From Euwallacea fornicatus (lineage: Eukaryota; Arthropoda; Insecta; Coleoptera; Curculionidae), in contig NC_089571.1 of the NCBI RefSeq assembly GCF_040115645.1, forward strand, positions 806,001 through 870,000: 64,000 bases of DNA. The letters run 5' to 3'. Positions 21,881-33,067 of this stretch are shown here, piece by piece. A program made the translations under genes and the position numbers. How positions within the stretch are numbered: position 1 is the stretch's first letter; each line of letters begins with the position of its first letter. The notes under the pieces are model-generated. The model saw only the letters and a list, made by a program, of their open reading frames with translations. It ran no database searches and was not told the origin of the DNA.

Positions 21881-22667
21881 TCCTTTAATTTAACCTCCTC
21901 CTTATCTCTTACGATCTACGAGATTCCTGCCGAGTGTTGTCCTTATCCGGGACAGCCGGCATACACCACGAAGGTAGGACACATTACCTCGTTCCCAACT
22001 TTTGACTTGTGTGTTACATGCTTCTCACTATTCTCGCAATGTAATATACCGTGCGAGAAACTGATTTGATGAAAAATAAAATTTAAATTGGAAATTTTTG
22101 TTAGAAGACCGTGCCTAAATTCGAAATATTCAATACGAAAAAATTAAATTAATATCTCGTAAAAACCCAAATGCTAATATCTTAAAATGCCGTGATCCCA
22201 ATATCAGCTCAAATTAAGTTAAGTTAGTTTAAGTTAAGTAGTGTATGCGTATTTTCGTTTTGTGTAGTCATGCAAGAAATCTGAACTATTCTGGTGGGAC
22301 GTACTTTTAATACGCAATCACATGCGAGATTCCTTTTCTTTAAAAATGGGGAACACCATAACTCCATTCATATAATTAATATAATTGCCTACATATCCGC
22401 TTTGATTGTACTTTGAATGCACACATTATGACCATGAGAAGAAAAGACAAAGGAATTGAATGTTGCGGTTTCCAGCTTTACTTTCCTGTAAAAAGACTCT
22501 GACCGTCTTGTAAAATTACAGGGACGAATAACTCTTCTAGGATTATTGTTTTATTGAGGATTATTATTTACTCAGAACCAACCAAATCGAATTGAATCGA
22601 ACTGAAGCTATTGAGTGCGCTCTTAAAGATTACGTTCGTTCGTATATTACAATGAAAATAAATCAAA
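21881..22667. other. no recognisable gene
   Basis: The segment 21940-22010 is less AT-rich (TTATCCGGGACAGCCGG and following) and could be a fragment of an older element or a short exon, but it has no identifiable domain. The rest is AT-rich and unassigned. Confidence 0.35.
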
Positions 22668-22792
22668 TACAGTGGAATTTTCATAACTCCAATTTCAAGG
22701 GCCGCCAACGTTCGTTCGAGCTATAGAAATTTCGAGTTAAGGAAGAAATAAAAGTTTTATTCATATCAGAGCAAAAGAACACAAGGCATGTA

Positions 22793-24147
22793 CAGGGTGT
22801 ATGCACAAAATCCGACCACATATTCCTGGGGTGAGAACATGATGATTTAATTTAATCCAAAAATGGACGGTTTTCGAAATACAGGGTGTCAAAGTCGAGA
22901 TTAAAAAATCGAAAAAAATTAATTACTTCATTGGTAATGTTGCTCTCTACGCAAAATGTGGTATCGAGGGGTTTTTAGGTGCGAGAAATCAGAACTCGTT
23001 TACATTTTCGATGCACAATGTGGACGACGTTGTCAGCGCTCGATGAACCCTCTTTAAAGGGGCATAACTTTTTTATCACCCGGTATAAAATTTATTTATA
23101 ACCAAATTTCTGTTTTCCTGCGTGTTTTAGGAAAATAAGGTCTCTCGGTAGAAGCCTCTACAAGCCCTCTTTCTTGAGATATTTGATTTTGAAAGTTTGC
23201 CGCATCTCTAGTGCAGTAACCATTCGTACAGTTGAATATCTCATGAACTATTTGAAAATGCACTTTTAACTAATAAATCGTGCACTTCATTGGTAATTGT
23301 ATTTTTTTCAACTGTTCGCTTTTATTAAATGTTCGAAGTGATCTTCACACAGATGGATCGGTAGAGGAAATGATGCGTCGGTAATCTGGCCACCGCGCTC
23401 CCCCGATTTAACTCCACTTGATTATTTTTTATGAGGAACTCTAAAGTCCATGGTACGCTCAACGGCCGTAAATAACGAAGAGGATTTGTGGAGACCAATT
23501 CAAAATTCGGTGGATATTTTAAGAAACGACGAAGAACCGATGGCGAGGGTCCATTTCAACTTTTTATGTCGAATTAATCTTTGTAGAGACGTTAACGGAG
23601 ATCACTTCTAACTTTTAATAAAAGCGAACAGTTAAAAACAATACAATTACTTAAGAAGTGCACGATTTATTAGTTAAAATTGCATTTTCAAATAGTTTAC
23701 GAGATATTCAATTTTGCGAATAGTTACTGCGCTAGAGATGCGGAAAACTTTCAAAATCAAATACCTCAAAAAAGAGTGCTTGTAGAGACTTTTACCAAGA
23801 GACCCTTTTTTTCTTAGCAAAACACAAATTTAGTCATAAATAAATTTTATACCGGGTGATAAAAAAATTATGTCCTTTTAAAGATCGACATCGACAACGC
23901 CCTCTACATTGTGCATCGAAAACGTAAACGGATTCTGATTTCCCACCCCTAAAAACCCTCTGATACGACATTTTGTGTAGATAGCAGCATTAACAACGAA
24001 GTAATTAATTTTTTTTTATCTTTACTTTGACACCCTGTATTTCCAAAAACCGTCCACTTCTGGATTAGACAAATCAGGTTAAATCATTATATTCTCACCC
24101 CAGGAATATGTGGTAGGATTTTGTACAGACCTTTTACATACACCCTG
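22793..24147 (+). mobile_element. foldback mariner derivative with ~550-bp arms
   Basis: The outer ends are CAGGGTGTATGCACAAAATC and, inverted, CAGGGTGTATGTAAAAGG, with TA on the left and CA on the right. A second copy of the end motif, ACAGGGTGTCAAAGT, lies about 88 bp inside on both sides. The arms run to about 23340 and from about 23600, leaving roughly 260 bp that encode only a transposase C-terminus. The left arm contains the inverse of the last transposase codons, so it appears to be an inverted copy of the right end. Confidence 0.92.
23354..23611 (+). pseudogene. mariner transposase C-terminal fragment
   Basis: A single frame reads WIGRGNDASVIWPPRSPDL then TPLDYFL, a TGA in place of the usual tryptophan (TGG), then GTLKSMVRS, EEDLWRPIQNSVDIL and RVHFNFLCRINLCRDVNGDHF before a TAA. 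This is the C-terminal third of an insect mariner protein. The last codons (DHF and stop) lie at the edge of the right arm. Confidence 0.85.
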
Positions 24148-24352
24148 CAAGTATGTACACGACTGCAGCATCTTTACATAAGATATAGTTTGCAGCGAGA
24201 GTTATATTAAACAATCAGTAATTGAACTTCGGTAAACAAATTTGCTATTAACGTTAAAAAAAAATTATGTTAATAAATGAAAAACAAACGGAATCAGTGC
24301 ATTGACTTATAGGTAAAGAGTTTTTTAGTACTCCAATTGCACTTCGTACTAT

Positions 24353-25020
24353 TCAACGAGACGGCTTCGCCATTTCAAGTTCCTCGACGTCACCATTTAC
24401 TCCAGATAGAGATTCTTGTTCGTCGATCGAAGAAAAAGCCTTATTTACACTATCAATAATGTCTTTATCAATGGCAAATTCATTGGTTGTCATATCTTCA
24501 TCAATGTTTAAAACATTTTGTAACGAAACATTCAGTATTATTTTCAGAAATCTCCGAAGTAAAATCTGCGTTAGTAAATAGCTTGTGTCGCATTTTGTTA
24601 ATGGAGGGTGGTCCTCCTCGTTGTCTTCGTCGTGTGGGAATTCTCCAAAATCTCCCTTTTCAAAGCAAGTCTGGATAGTTTTCTCTGTAACATCACCTGT
24701 ACAATCATCATCCTTCACAGCGACTGTGCAACTTTTACCGATCAACTAGATCAATTTTAGGTTGTATGTGATTGAATCTATCGTACGAATCCAACAATTT
24801 AATTAGCATTCGTCGTTTATAATGATCCTTAAACCTTTTAATAACGCCCTGATCGAGAGGTTGCATTTTTGACGTCATGTTTGGTGGGAAAAACTGCAGT
24901 TCAATTGTTTTAAGTTCGTCCTGTATTCGGAATTTCCCATTTTTCTGCAATTAACTTCTGTTTCGCTCCACTATCTGCGACTTCAAGAATTTTGAGCTTT
25001 TGTTGAATCGTGGGACACTT
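24353..25020 (-). pseudogene. Tigger/pogo transposase, internally deleted
   Basis: The start shows the CENP-B-type N-terminal helix-turn-helix: PTIQQKLKILEVADSGAKQK followed by IAEKWEIPN. This joins almost directly to the C-terminal part of the DDE domain, TIELQFFPPNMTSKMQPLDQ GVIKRFKDHYKRR, where PLDQ carries the last acidic residue. The whole middle, with the first two catalytic residues and the CENP-B DNA-binding second half, is missing. After a frame change near 24740 it continues DVTEKTIQTCFEKGDFGEFP and an acidic tail. The deletion looks like an internal deletion of the gene and not the result of a nested insertion. Confidence 0.85.
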
Positions 25021-25483
25021 GAGTTTTCTTGAGGAACGCTTGAGAGAGCCATTTCAAATCGTAAAAGAAAAATGGTAATACTGAAAATTGGTCGTCATTC
25101 GTTAGAATTCCAATTATGGAAGTTTCTGAAGTTGTTGTTCGTCTAATTTTTTTTGTGTCTTAGAGATTTTCGACTTACGGAAGTTCGAATTACAAATAAA
25201 AATTAAAATTTTAAATAATTTGAAGGGGCAAGGTCGTACGATCTACACTTGCGGACAAAAGTATGGAAATGTTTTAGAATTGTCAGTATTTCTTGTTTTA
25301 ATAGATTTAAGAAAGAAGCTCCATAAAAGATTGAACACTTGTTTGAAGTAAATGTACATATCAAATTCCATTCACGTTCCTGCTTACCATTTTTAATTAA
25401 TTTGAGGTAGAACTAAATTAATGTGGTCAAAAGAGTGGAAAGAAAACATTTATTCAAAAATAAATAAACATGAAGCTATTTCA

Positions 25484-26123
25484 TCAATGTGAAGTTGCAG
25501 AACCTTTTGCCCTGATTACTGCCTGACATCTCCTATGCATCGAATCTACCAAATCTTCACATTTTTTCACAGGAATCTCGAACCATTGGTCGTGTATGGA
25601 TCCCCAAAGCTCATTTTTGTTACAGACATTAATTTGCTTTGTTTGTCCTTTTACATGGTCCCATAAGTGTTCAATCGGGTTTAGGTCTGGTGATTGAGAC
25701 GGCCACTTTAAAACATTAATGGCATTTTCCAGAAACCAATTCTTCACCAGTCGTGACGAATGTTTCGGATCATTATCCTGTTGATATCGCCAGACAAGGG
25801 GCATTTCTTCTTCGGCAAATGGCAACATTCTGCTTTCTAAGATATCCCGATAAACAAACCGGTCCATAATACCGTCAATTTTCACAAGGGGGCCGACTCG
25901 AGACCTCGAAAAACATCCCCATACCATTACACTACCGCCACCATGTTTTACAGTTGGTTTCTGGTATTTAATATCGAATCTTTGGCCTATTGGTCTTCTA
26001 ATACACTTTTTTCCATCTTAAAGTTAAAGATGTTACATTTGCATTCATCGCTCCAGGGAACTGTATTCCATTTTTGTGCAGACCAAGTCAAATGTCCATT
26101 TGCAAATTCAATTCGCGCCTTTC

Positions 26124-26162
<39 letters not shown>

Positions 26163-26501
26163 ATATAAGAGGTTTCTTGACGGCAGTTCTCCCCATAAGA
26201 CCAGCAGCACATAATCGACGTCGTATATTTTTCCCATATTTCTTGTCTAATTTGCCGAGCCGACTTACTGGGTGTCCATGGGTTTAATGCATTTGTCAAT
26301 GTTTGGGGAGGTTTTTTTGGGACGTCCAACTTTTTCTCGGGTTCTTACATTGCCCACCAATTTGAATTTTCTTAATATTTTGGATACAGCACCTTCGCTA
26401 ATTTGTAAATTTCTTGCAATAACATTTTGTTTAAAACTTTGTTGATCCAATTCCACAATCTTTTTGCGTAAGTCCCCTGAGAAATACTTATTCTTACCCA
26501 T
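25484..26501 (-). pseudogene. Tc1-like DD34E transposase with poly-lysine tract
   Basis: The N-terminus is MGKNKYFSGDLRKKIVELDQ, followed by the helix-turn-helix VIARNLQISEGAVSKILRKF and a GRPKKTSP linker. A 36-base A run (T on the plus strand) then falls inside the expected ISKKNRKARIEFA segment and encodes a lysine stretch. The first aspartate is in WSDECKC, the second in YQQDNDPKHSS and the glutamate in SPDLNPIEHLWD with 34 residues between. The C-terminus ends QAVIRAKGSATSH. All catalytic residues are present. Frame changes near 26265, at the homopolymer and near 25930 break the gene. Confidence 0.92.
26126..26161 (-). repeat. 36-base T run inside transposase gene
   Basis: An uninterrupted run of 36 T (A on the coding strand) lies in the transposase frame where a lysine-rich KKN segment is expected. 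It probably grew by slippage from a short A-rich codon run. It could also be a sequencing or assembly artefact in its exact length. Confidence 0.9.
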
Positions 26502-26815
26502 CTTTGCAGATGTTTAGAACGCAAAATGAGAAAACTGTAGCAACTATTGGCTCAAAACAACTAATAATGTTTATCTTTCCGCACTTTTGTTCGAGGTGTA
26601 AACAATATTTATAACAAAAAGAGAGATATCGGCCTCCCAAAAATTTAAACATATTTAAAAAACCTTCTATCGATAAAAACCTACAATATAATAATACAAT
26701 TACATGAACCGTCGTTCATAGTAACAAACACAGTACAAAATAAAAATCTTTCCATACATTTGTTCGCAAGTGTATTTCGAGTTATCGACGTTCGACTTAT
26801 GGGAGTCTCACTGTA

Positions 26816-27867
26816 TATCGACTGATCGATAACTCAGCTGAGAACCAGAAGCAAATTAAGTTATTTGAATAAATCGATTTTGAGATGCATATTCACGGGC
26901 ATATGCATCTGTGCACGTATTCATCGATACCGACCTTCCGTTAACTGTATTTTCTCGGGTTTCAAATTCGGGTTTACATTCATCCACTGGAACTTATTAT
27001 TGAGTCTTGTGTGGTCCTGTGTAACAATCACACAACTTCGTTCCACCGGTAATGTGCAATTGCGGTGTCGAAAAACTTGCACGTATAAATAATTTTAATG
27101 ATAGAAAGCATGTATGATCTATCGACCGGCGTGATCTGTCGATAAAAAGTTATCGACATAAGTGCAAACTTCATCTCCGGATTATAGCTTATCTCGATGT
27201 TATGCCGCACTATCATGATTAATTTATTTATTACAAATTAAATGATCCGAGCATGTTTTCGATAAATTACAGCGAATTTTTTAGATAAAATAAAAAAGGG
27301 CTACACGAAAAGCCCATACGCTTTCGTGCATAGTAAATAGCCGAAACGTTTTAAATTATGTTAATGGTAAACACTGGAGCTTTTATTAGTGGGTGCGTTC
27401 TATGTTGCCGATGACCACACCGACTGCCTCATTGATTTGTCCAAAAATGGTGCATTCTCGATCTGTTAATGCGCTTATATTAGGGGAATGAGCCTCTATT
27501 TGATGGAATGTTATATCAGAGAAAGTATACTGGGTGTTTCTGCAACGTGGCGAAAAAACGTCAACAAATACCAACTTCTGATACAGCATTTTAAAGAATT
27601 ATTATGCTCTTCCTTGATATGTAAAAATATCTGGAACCTTCCTTTAAAAATTGCGAAAGTGAGGTCACTTCCGGTTAAATCGGAAATCGTAAATGACTGT
27701 CGCCATACGTGAAAGAATAGCAAACCATATCTGTAATATTGAATGATGGAAAATTTGATATTACAAATATTTATTATAGTTTTATCTAAAAAACGAAGGA
27801 AAAGTTTGGAAGGGCTTACCTCATTGCGGAAATACGCGGAATACGAGTTTTGAGGGTAAGTTATATA
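26816..27867. other. no recognisable gene; one possible mariner end
   Basis: At 27528 the sequence CTGGGTGTTTCTGCAACGTG resembles a mariner TIR and could start a fragment running to the next element, but no inverse partner was found. The 27100-27200 part has repeated TATCGA words. No coding region is supported. Confidence 0.35.
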
Positions 27868-29749
27868 CAGTGTGATCCATTTGCTTCGGGGTCGGTCTAT
27901 AAAAAGTTTATTAATTGTGCGATTTAGCCCGGATTTTTTAAATATTATGGAGCTTGATAAACTACACTTTTTTTTAATCAAAAGTGGCCTGATTAATATG
28001 AAATTCCAGGCCTACTGTGGCAATCTCTAGGAGCAAAATTTGAATAAATCATATTAGCGATTTTTTTAGGAAAAATCTGTGTACGCCGCTGGATTGGCCA
28101 TCTCTCAAAACGGGCTTGTAAAAATTTTAATGAAAAATTTTGAGTAATAACGATTTTGTAAAAGAATTAAAAATTACTTATTATCAGAAATTTATAGTTT
28201 ATAACTACTTATTTATGATCTCAGGCTTATACGAAACAAATAAAACAAAAAAAAAATGAAAATTACATCACGCGAAACAATTAAATTTTTGTAACTTCTA
28301 CCAAGCCACCATTTTCTCCAATGCACTTGCAATTCCTTATGCGTATGCTCAAAATTACATTTCGTATTTGCTGTGGAGTAATTTTCACACAAGTACGGAT
28401 TATTCTAACTTGTAGTTCTTGTAAATTTTGGGGTCTTGACTTTTGCACTAGATCCCAAAGGAAAAAATCTAACGGGGTTAAGTCCGACGATCTCGGTGGC
28501 CACTCACAAAACGGACTGTTTCGCCCTATCCAACAGTTTTAGAAATTTCGATTTAGCCAATTTCCTATCAAACCAGCATTATGAATAGGATTACCATCTA
28601 AATGTGACTTGAAATCAAGGCGGTATCTTAATGGTAAATCATCTGATGCGTTCCTAAACTCATTTTCAAGAAAATTAAAAAACCCAACGGCATTCAAATT
28701 ACCGTCAAAGAAAGAGGGACCAATTATTCTGCCGCATGGTATTCCACACCAAACGTTAATTTTTTGAGAATGTTGTCTCTCTTACATTTATGATGAATTC
28801 TGAATTTTGAGCTGACCAGTGACGACAATTTTGACTAGAAACCATCCCATTCGTGGTAAAGGTGGCTTGGTCGGTGAACAAAAACTCGTTTAAAAAGTTA
28901 CCAATGTTTAGGTATTCTCTTGGCAGCCAATAGCAAAATTCTAATCTTCTGTCTTCGTCTCCCGGTTCCAGCGTATGGAAAAGTTTTGACTTAAAAGCTT
29001 TTATTTTGCTTTTTCTCAGACATCTTATACTTTCTCTGGATATATTAAGGTCCAAACTGGCCATTCTAATACTATTTCGGGGATTGTCGCTAAAATTTTG
29101 CAAAATTTCGTTGTCATTTAGAAAAAGTCCACGACGTCCATTTTGCCTCGTTACTTCGACTTCCCGGTCTACCTGGATGTCTGATGTTGAATTCTGTCGC
29201 AGTTTCTGCTGCCAGAGCGCGCGTTGTCACCAACAGACGAACAGTTTCTGTTCTGTTGAACAGTCTGTTTCTGTTCACACTTAAATTTTCCATAATTATC
29301 ACGATTAATAATTTCATTTGCATTAAAGTACAAATAACTTCTAATATCGATGTTGACGTTTGTTGCGTTTGTTTGACAGTTAAACACTTCACTTGTTTTC
29401 CATAGCCAAGTATGAATTTTTCAATATAAATATGTACTGAGGGTGCATTTTTAATTCCTCTATAAAATAGTTATTACTTAAAATTTTTCAATAAAATTTT
29501 GTACAGGCCCGTTTTGAGGGGTGGCCAATTCGGTGGCGCGCGCAGATTTTGTCTAAAAAATCGCTAATATGATTTATTAAAATTTTGCTCCTAGAAACTG
29601 TCACAGTAGGCCTTGAATTTTATGTCAACGAGGCCATTTTTGATGAAAATGTGCAGTTTATCACGCTCTATAGTTAAAAGAAATCCGGGCTAAATCGAAC
29701 AATCATTAAACTTTGTACAAATTGACCCCAAAACAAATGGATCACACTG
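27868..29749 (-). mobile_element. mariner-like element with ~300-bp TIRs
   Basis: The ends CAGTGTGATCCATTTGCTTC and, inverted, CAGTGTGATCCATTTGTTTT are flanked by TA on both sides. The arms run to about 28170 and from about 29446, with shared blocks such as TTTAGCCCGGATTT, TAGGAGCAAAATTT and TCATATTAGCGATTTTTT. The transposase between them is on the minus strand. Both ends and most of the gene remain, so this is a structurally complete but inactive element. Confidence 0.93.
28300..29392 (-). pseudogene. mariner-like transposase, nearly full length
   Basis: Fragments in order are an N-terminal part with VRLLVTTRALAAETATEFNI, then DNPRNSIRMASLDLNISRES (second DNA-binding helices), SKLFHTLEPGDEDRRLEFCY, the first catalytic block LFTDQATFTTNGMVSSQN, RHWSAQNSEFI, then after frame changes HNAGLIGNWLNRNF, an in-frame TAA, CWIGRNSPFCEWPPRSSDLT and PLDFFLWDL, and a C-terminus ending IRNCKCIGENGGLVEVT. 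The second catalytic aspartate block was not seen clearly. Usual SPDLTPLD has become SSDLTPLD. There are several frameshifts and at least one stop. Confidence 0.85.
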
Positions 29750-29751
29750 TA

Positions 29752-32700
29752 GAAGAATATTTTGTGGAAAACACGATATTTATATGAGTGCCTGGGGTTT
29801 TGATATTTTCTTATTCCGAGAGTTCTCCGTTTCCCTCTCGAATCGGTTGTTCTGCATTGCTACTGAATAAGAAACGTATTCTCTTTCGGCGAAGTATGAT
29901 TTGATTTAACTTCACGTCATTCACCTTATTCGGTTTATATCGTGATAATTCACCTTGTTGCATAACAGTGGAATAAGGGGAATATTACTATGCAATGCAT
30001 CGTAAACCCTGCCTAAGTTTAGAGAAAGCCCCAGGGATACGTAGCTTTCATTCGCCGTTCCCAAAGTACTTACTGGGAATGCAAAGATTAGTGTACTTAT
30101 AGATCTAAGCAGTGTATAGCCATATTTATTTTTATTTAGTGCAAAGCAAGGACAAGTTTTCATACAACTTTGTCAATGTTTAAATATTTTGGGAAATTTA
30201 GTCAGAAGACTCAGAAATTCTTGCTCTCTTTTTCGCATTTCCGAAAACTGATTTCTTTGCTAGTTATACATTTTTCTTAAAAAAGCCTGATAATCTCTTT
30301 TTTTCCAAATAAATCGTTAAAACGTGCAATCACATGATAAATCATTGAATTGAGGATAAAAAGTACTTGTAAAATACAACGAAGGAAATCACATCCGTAT
30401 CAAAAAAATGTCGTGATCAATATCCCAGAAAGTGAATTGCAAAACGAACATGTATAGAAATTAGTTTTTAGACGTCAAAAAACTAATAATATTTCATAAC
30501 GGACTTTTTTACTGTTTTTGAACCTGTTCGCACCAACTTTACAGATTGGTATGCGTTTTAATGTGGTCAATATAATCGTATATTTCAGCAGTCGACTTTT
30601 ATGCAAAAAAATCTTGGTTCGTTCGTATGCCCCTGTAAGTGTCGATTTTCGACTGAAAAATTAAAAATATTTAGCATAACGATTAGGTGGGCAGTGGAAC
30701 ACGACCGGTTCTCAAAAGGGAGTTGGACTAGTTGGAGGCAAGTTCCGGTCGGGTCACGTCGGGTCTAATTTTCAGTCAGATTTTACGATTTTATTTCAGG
30801 AAAATCTTGCTTGCGTCATTGCCTCGTTTGAAGCTGAAAACTTGAAATAATTTTTGCAATGTTGAAAACCGAAATTCATAATAACATTCCGGGCCAGCGG
30901 CACAACAGGAAAATTAAAACAGCTCATTCTGGTCTGCAGGGTACCCCCAATAAGAATATATTATACAGGGATCTTGCAAATCATGAAAAACGCAGAGGTT
31001 ATTTGAAATGAAATTATGAAAAAAATGTGTGTGTTAATGATCACTAAAGCGTGAAGTTGACGAGTCAAAGAAAATGCAATTGTGTCCGAAGATATTTGGA
31101 AGAATTCGAATTTTCGCAAATTCATTTTTTAGTATCCCGACCAGGTTTGAATGAAAAAGTTAAAATTTCCCTACACTCTCATTGCCCTTTTTGCTTTACA
31201 AGACGATGTAGGGGCTTAAATTTTTGATCCAGCACTTTAACTGCTAGTTATCATGGACGTGGCTTTTTAAATAATGGAAAAATGTATTTCGTGTTTTGGT
31301 AAATATTAAAGTTTTGGTTTTAAAGGCTGCAACACGGGAGGCTCTAAAAAACATATTTTTCATTCGCTTAATCTACCAGAATAAACATAAATGCTAAAAA
31401 CAACGATTTTAACAAATATGAACTAGGGTACGTTGCGGCATTGAAAATGAAACTTGGACTTTACTAAACATAACATGACAACTTTTTACTATTAAAAAAA
31501 AACAAAGTTCGCGTGGGAATTACTGGAACGTTGGATAAAAAATTTAAATACGTTTCCTTTTAGATGAGGAAAATGGATAAAAAGAACGTAAAATCGTTTT
31601 CCTTTTATCGTTCGAATTACACATGGAACTTTCTCCCAATTATCTTCGATAATAACCCGATTTTCCTCGGTTCGAAAATGTGATGTGCTACTGATCATCA
31701 CGTCTCTTCGAATTGAATCATTTTTCTATGTCTTAAGATTCACAAGGTTCCTACAGAGCGTGTTCTCATTCAGTGCCCAGTGTGGGTGTTTAAGAATTTT
31801 TTCGCGGCAAAATTTTTAAATGATTCCAGAGTCCTTTGGCTGCCATTTCAGATTTGAATGTTGAATTTAAAAATCAATGAACATTTAAAAATATCGGCAA
31901 ATAAATTGAATTTAAAGGCGAACAATCAGAAATGCCTCCGGAAGGGCGGGCTAATGTCGAATCACTCATCTTCAGTGCATGCATTCAGACTTGGAAAGTT
32001 TCAGAAATATTTGCCTTTTTGTTTTAGCGCGCCACTGGACAAAATCCGATTTCAATCTAAAATCTTCATAAACACTTCCGAAAATATCGGAAATTGAATT
32101 TCATTTTAATATCACGGAACAGGGGTGCACCGAAAAGAGGAAACTGACACGGCTCATTCCAGTCTAATTTCAAAAGTGAATTTTAGCGCCTCTCTGTGAT
32201 AGTGAAACATGTGTTCCGTCGTTATATGATCAGTCAGGAACGTCTCTCTAAGGGGGGGAATAAAAAAAAGTTCACTTCACTTTTTTGGTGATGTTAAATT
32301 GGAAAAGAAATTAATTGAAGATTTCCATTTTATATTGAAAATATTGAAAAATCGAGTCGATCCCTTCCGAGACAGCTTCGCAGACCGGCGTGGAAAGGAT
32401 CTCATTATGGTCGAGATTTGATAGTGTACCGAGACACGCGCACCATATACGTGTATTTATTGTTTAGATTAGTTTTGTAATGATGTACTAAAAGTGAAAA
32501 ATCGATTTTAGATTTTCAGCTTTCTGTCTTCGATTCCGAATGTGGATTGTAAAATGCTTTGAATCCGACGTTTGACGATAGGAAGGGTTGTGTGCAGAAT
32601 CGTAAAATACGAACACCGGCACAAAGGGCGTAAATTAGTTGAGTAAATGTTTGCACCGATAATTTATCCCAATTTAAACGGGCGACGTGTTGAATTTGTC

Positions 32701-33065
32701 GGAATGTGCCTCTCATCCGTTCACGTCCTGAATATTTGTGTTAGCAACATTCCCCACTTTGCCCTACCATTATACTTATGTTTACTGAGTACTGTATAAT
32801 AATTGTTATTGTGAACTTGTTACAGTTTGTGCAGATAAACTATGGTTTGTTCAGTTCGTTTCGAGTCACGAACGGCCAGAACCAGAGTGCGGTTTATCAA
32901 ATGGTAGGCGAAAATATTGCGATCATTATAAACATACCGTAAATAACGAAAGTACAGCCTGTCCAGTTTCCGTTGGACAGCGGCTGTATCTCGGTGAGAA
33001 GAGCAACTGGCAACTTCGGACAAAAAAATTTATTACTAATGTGCCTATGAGAAATCTCTGGAAAA
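29752..33065. other. no recognisable gene; holds dispersed repeat R2 copy 2
   Basis: AT-rich DNA without a convincing coding region or paired TIRs. The piece 31085-31340 aligns with part of 17330-17640 (CTCATTGCCCTTTTTGC, TTTACAAGACGAT) and is probably an old element end. TACAGGGATCTTGC at 30965 may be its outer end. Open frames of 60-80 codons are scattered on both strands with no recognised motif. Confidence 0.4.
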
Positions 33066-33067
33066 TA

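Larger units (their letters stand above)
25246..26772 (-). mobile_element. Tc1-like element with TA duplication
   Basis: The ends CACTTGCGGACAAAAGTATG and, inverted, CACTTGCGAACAAATGTATG are flanked by TA on both sides. The element holds a nearly full-length minus-strand transposase and inserted into the right TIR region of the Tigger element. It has few defects and is among the younger elements of the window. Confidence 0.93.
22670..26813 (-). mobile_element. Tigger/pogo element with two nested insertions
   Basis: The left end CAGTGGAATTTTCATAACTC at 22670 and the right end, inverted, CAGTGAGACTCCCATAAGTC at 26813 are both flanked by TA and continue with TTCGAGTTA-type blocks, as in Tigger TIRs. 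Removing 22793-24147 and 25246-26772 leaves about 1.26 kb. What remains holds a minus-strand pogo-type transposase whose central part is deleted. The two insertions interrupt the element's two ends, so both are younger than it. Confidence 0.85.
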
